The position numbers were made by a program, and so were the translations under genes. DNA of 5,966 nucleotides from Elusimicrobia bacterium CG08_land_8_20_14_0_20_59_10 (GTDB lineage: Bacteria; Elusimicrobiota; Elusimicrobia; Elusimicrobiales; UBA9959): NCBI GenBank assembly GCA_002779045.1, contig PEXO01000028.1, positions 1 to 5,966 on the forward strand, written 5' to 3'. Shown here in pieces: positions 4,674-5,966 of the stretch (its first letter is position 1; every line of letters starts with the position of its first letter). Under the pieces are notes generated by a model. The model was not told where the DNA came from. It was given only the letters and a program-made list of their open reading frames with translations, and searched no databases.

Positions 4674-5966
4674 ATGGAAGCGAAGGTTATTTCCGGGGCT
4701 CCGAATATCGGCGCCCGCGCCTGGCGCGTGCTGAAGGGCTATGAGAAGAAGCCTTCCAACCTGCTTATCTGCGCCGCGAGGGAAGAAGAACTGTCTTCCT
4801 GGCTGAACGCTTTTAATTCCCTTTCCGGACTTCTGACAGAACTGCCGCCTTTCGAGGTCTGCCTGTGGGGCGGGGACAGGTCCATGCGCGCCAAAGCCAT
4901 GCACGCGCTGTACTCCCCTGAGCCGGGCCGGAACTATTTCCACGTGGCCTCGCCGGAGGCCGCGGCGCAGCCCCTGATGGACGGCGGCGTCTACGCGGCG
5001 CTCGGGTTCTCCTTCAAACAGGGCTATTCTTACGCGCGCGCGGCGGCGGTGGACCTGTTCAGCAAGGGCGGCTACGAGCGCGTGTCTTTCGTGGAGGAGA
5101 AGGGGCAGTTCGCGGCGCGTGGTTCCGTGCTGGACTTCTTCCCGCCCGACCTGGACCGCCCGGTGCGGCTTTTTTTCTCGGACCAGAAGCTGGAAAGCAT
5201 ACGCTTTTTCGAGATAGACACGCAGCACACCTCCGATTTCCTCCTTAATATTACTGTGCCGCCGAATATTTTCGACGGGTCGGGTAAACCGCTGGTCTCT
5301 TTCGCCGGGCCCGGCTGGAGCGTCTTCCTGGACCGCTCGGCGCAGTCCGCCGCGGCGTGCCCGCCCGTTTCCGGGGCGGCCCGGCTCTGCGCTTTCAGCG
5401 CGCTGGGCGGTTCCGGTCCCGGCGGGAATTTCGGGGCGGTCTCCAACCTTAACTTCAACTCCGACCTGGACCTGCTGGCCGGCGAACTGCGCCGGCTTAA
5501 GAAGCTGGGAGTGGCGGCGCACGTTGTTTGCATAAACCGCGGCGAATCCGAGCGCCTGGCCGAAGCCCTGGCCGAAAGGAACGCGGGGGGGCTGCTTTCC
5601 ATAACCACCGGCTGCCTGGACGAAGGCTTCGTGCACCCGGCGTCAAAGACCGCGGTCATCACCTCTTCCGAGATCTTCCACCGGCGCTACCGTCTGGACC
5701 CGGCCTCGCTGAAGCCCAGGAATAAGTTCTTCAAGTGGACCGACCTCAAGATAGGGGACTTCGTGGTGCACGAGGATTACGGCGTGGGCCGCTACCTGGG
5801 CATTAAGAAGGCTTTCTACCGGGCGGCGGATGGCGCCATGGTGGAGGATTCCGACTGCCTTTGCCTGGAATACGCGCGCGGGGATAAATTGATGGTGCCG
5901 CTGCACGATTTTTCCCGCGTGCAGAAATATATCAGTTCCGAGGGCAAGGCGCCGCGCCTCTCCCAC
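4674..5966 (+). CDS. mfd: Transcription-repair coupling factor Mfd, N-terminal part (right end cut by window)
   Basis: The frame stays open for 431 codons to the window edge, against roughly 1,100-1,200 residues for complete Mfd. Mfd displaces RNA polymerase stalled at DNA lesions and recruits UvrA for nucleotide excision repair. Residues about 1-130 correspond to UvrB-like domain 1a. Domain 2, the UvrA-binding part, is clear: GGYERVSFVEEKGQFAARGS at 132-151 and VLDFFPPDLDRPVRLFF at 152-168. Arg149 and Arg165 align with E. coli Arg165 and Arg181, while Ser169 falls at the Phe185 position. The RNA polymerase-interacting, CarD-like domain begins at about 357: DLKIGDFVVHEDYGVGRYLG, then LCLEYARGDKLMVPL. 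The helicase/translocase motor lies beyond the edge. The stretch between domain 2 and this domain is about 100 residues shorter than in E. coli. An in-frame TAA at 4668-4670 makes ATG 4674 the earliest start. No Shine-Dalgarno site precedes it. Confidence 0.93.
   Translation, partial: MEAKVISGAPNIGARAWRVLKGYEKKPSNLLICAAREEELSSWLNAFNSLSGLLTELPPFEVCLWGGDRSMRAKAMHALYSPEPGRNYFHVASPEAAAQPLMDGGVYAALGFSFKQGYSYARAAAVDLFSKGGYERVSFVEEKGQFAARGSVLDFFPPDLDRPVRLFFSDQKLESIRFFEIDTQHTSDFLLNITVPPNIFDGSGKPLVSFAGPGWSVFLDRSAQSAAACPPVSGAARLCAFSALGGSGPGGNFGAVSNLNFNSDLDLLAGELRRLKKLGVAAHVVCINRGESERLAEALAERNAGGLLSITTGCLDEGFVHPASKTAVITSSEIFHRRYRLDPASLKPRNKFFKWTDLKIGDFVVHEDYGVGRYLGIKKAFYRAADGAMVEDSDCLCLEYARGDKLMVPLHDFSRVQKYISSEGKAPRLSH

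Noticed and set aside
4659..5636. 325-codon minus-strand open frame rich in Arg and Gly
   Set aside because: It covers the mfd coding region on the opposite strand. The Mfd frame carries clear family motifs, while this one shows none and has low-complexity Arg-rich composition.
5072..5662. 196-codon minus-strand open frame
   Set aside because: It is another antisense shadow of mfd, overlapping a second minus-strand frame, with no motif or ribosome binding site.

Overview
This window is a compact, GC-rich bacterial chromosomal segment. It holds three complete genes, one gene cut off at each edge, and short intergenic gaps. The content is mostly housekeeping: a class A penicillin-binding protein, alanine racemase and the transcription-repair coupling factor Mfd, plus a DegT/DnrJ/EryC1-type sugar aminotransferase. 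Isoleucine codon ATA is used freely despite the high GC. The peptidoglycan genes imply a walled bacterium, but the window does not fix a phylum. An Elusimicrobiota- or Omnitrophota-like environmental lineage is only a guess from codon style.

Layout from left to right. Positions 1-70 (minus) carry the first 23 codons of an unidentified protein running off the left edge. A GC-rich hairpin lies between it and the DegT-family aminotransferase (129-1253, minus), so the two are probably co-transcribed leftwards. A 131-bp divergent intergenic region (1254-1384) holds a good promoter and Shine-Dalgarno site for the aminotransferase. It also holds a perfect extended -10 for the class A PBP (1385-3529, plus). 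The PBP gene converges on alanine racemase (3572-4645, minus). The 42-bp gap between their stop codons is almost entirely one hairpin, which looks like a bidirectional terminator. Its sequence recalls a dispersed repeat family. Only 28 bp separate the start codons of alr and the divergent mfd (4674 to the right edge, plus), and candidate -10 boxes for the two genes overlap there.

Functional links. Alanine racemase supplies D-alanine for the peptidoglycan stem peptide, and the PBP polymerises and cross-links the resulting lipid II units. The aminotransferase probably makes an amino sugar for a surface glycan or a related product. Mfd is a DNA repair factor and an unrelated neighbour.

Points that stand out: (1) the alanine racemase lacks the canonical Met-Asp-Gln motif and the C-terminal Tyr-bearing segment; (2) Mfd has an unusually short region between its UvrA-binding domain and its RNA polymerase-interacting domain; (3) pbp1A, alr and mfd all have -10 elements so close to the start codon that their transcripts would be leaderless or nearly so, whereas the aminotransferase has a conventional leader; (4) the convergent terminator may be a domesticated repeat. 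I saw no CRISPR array, tRNA, rRNA, insertion sequence or clearly novel multi-gene system.
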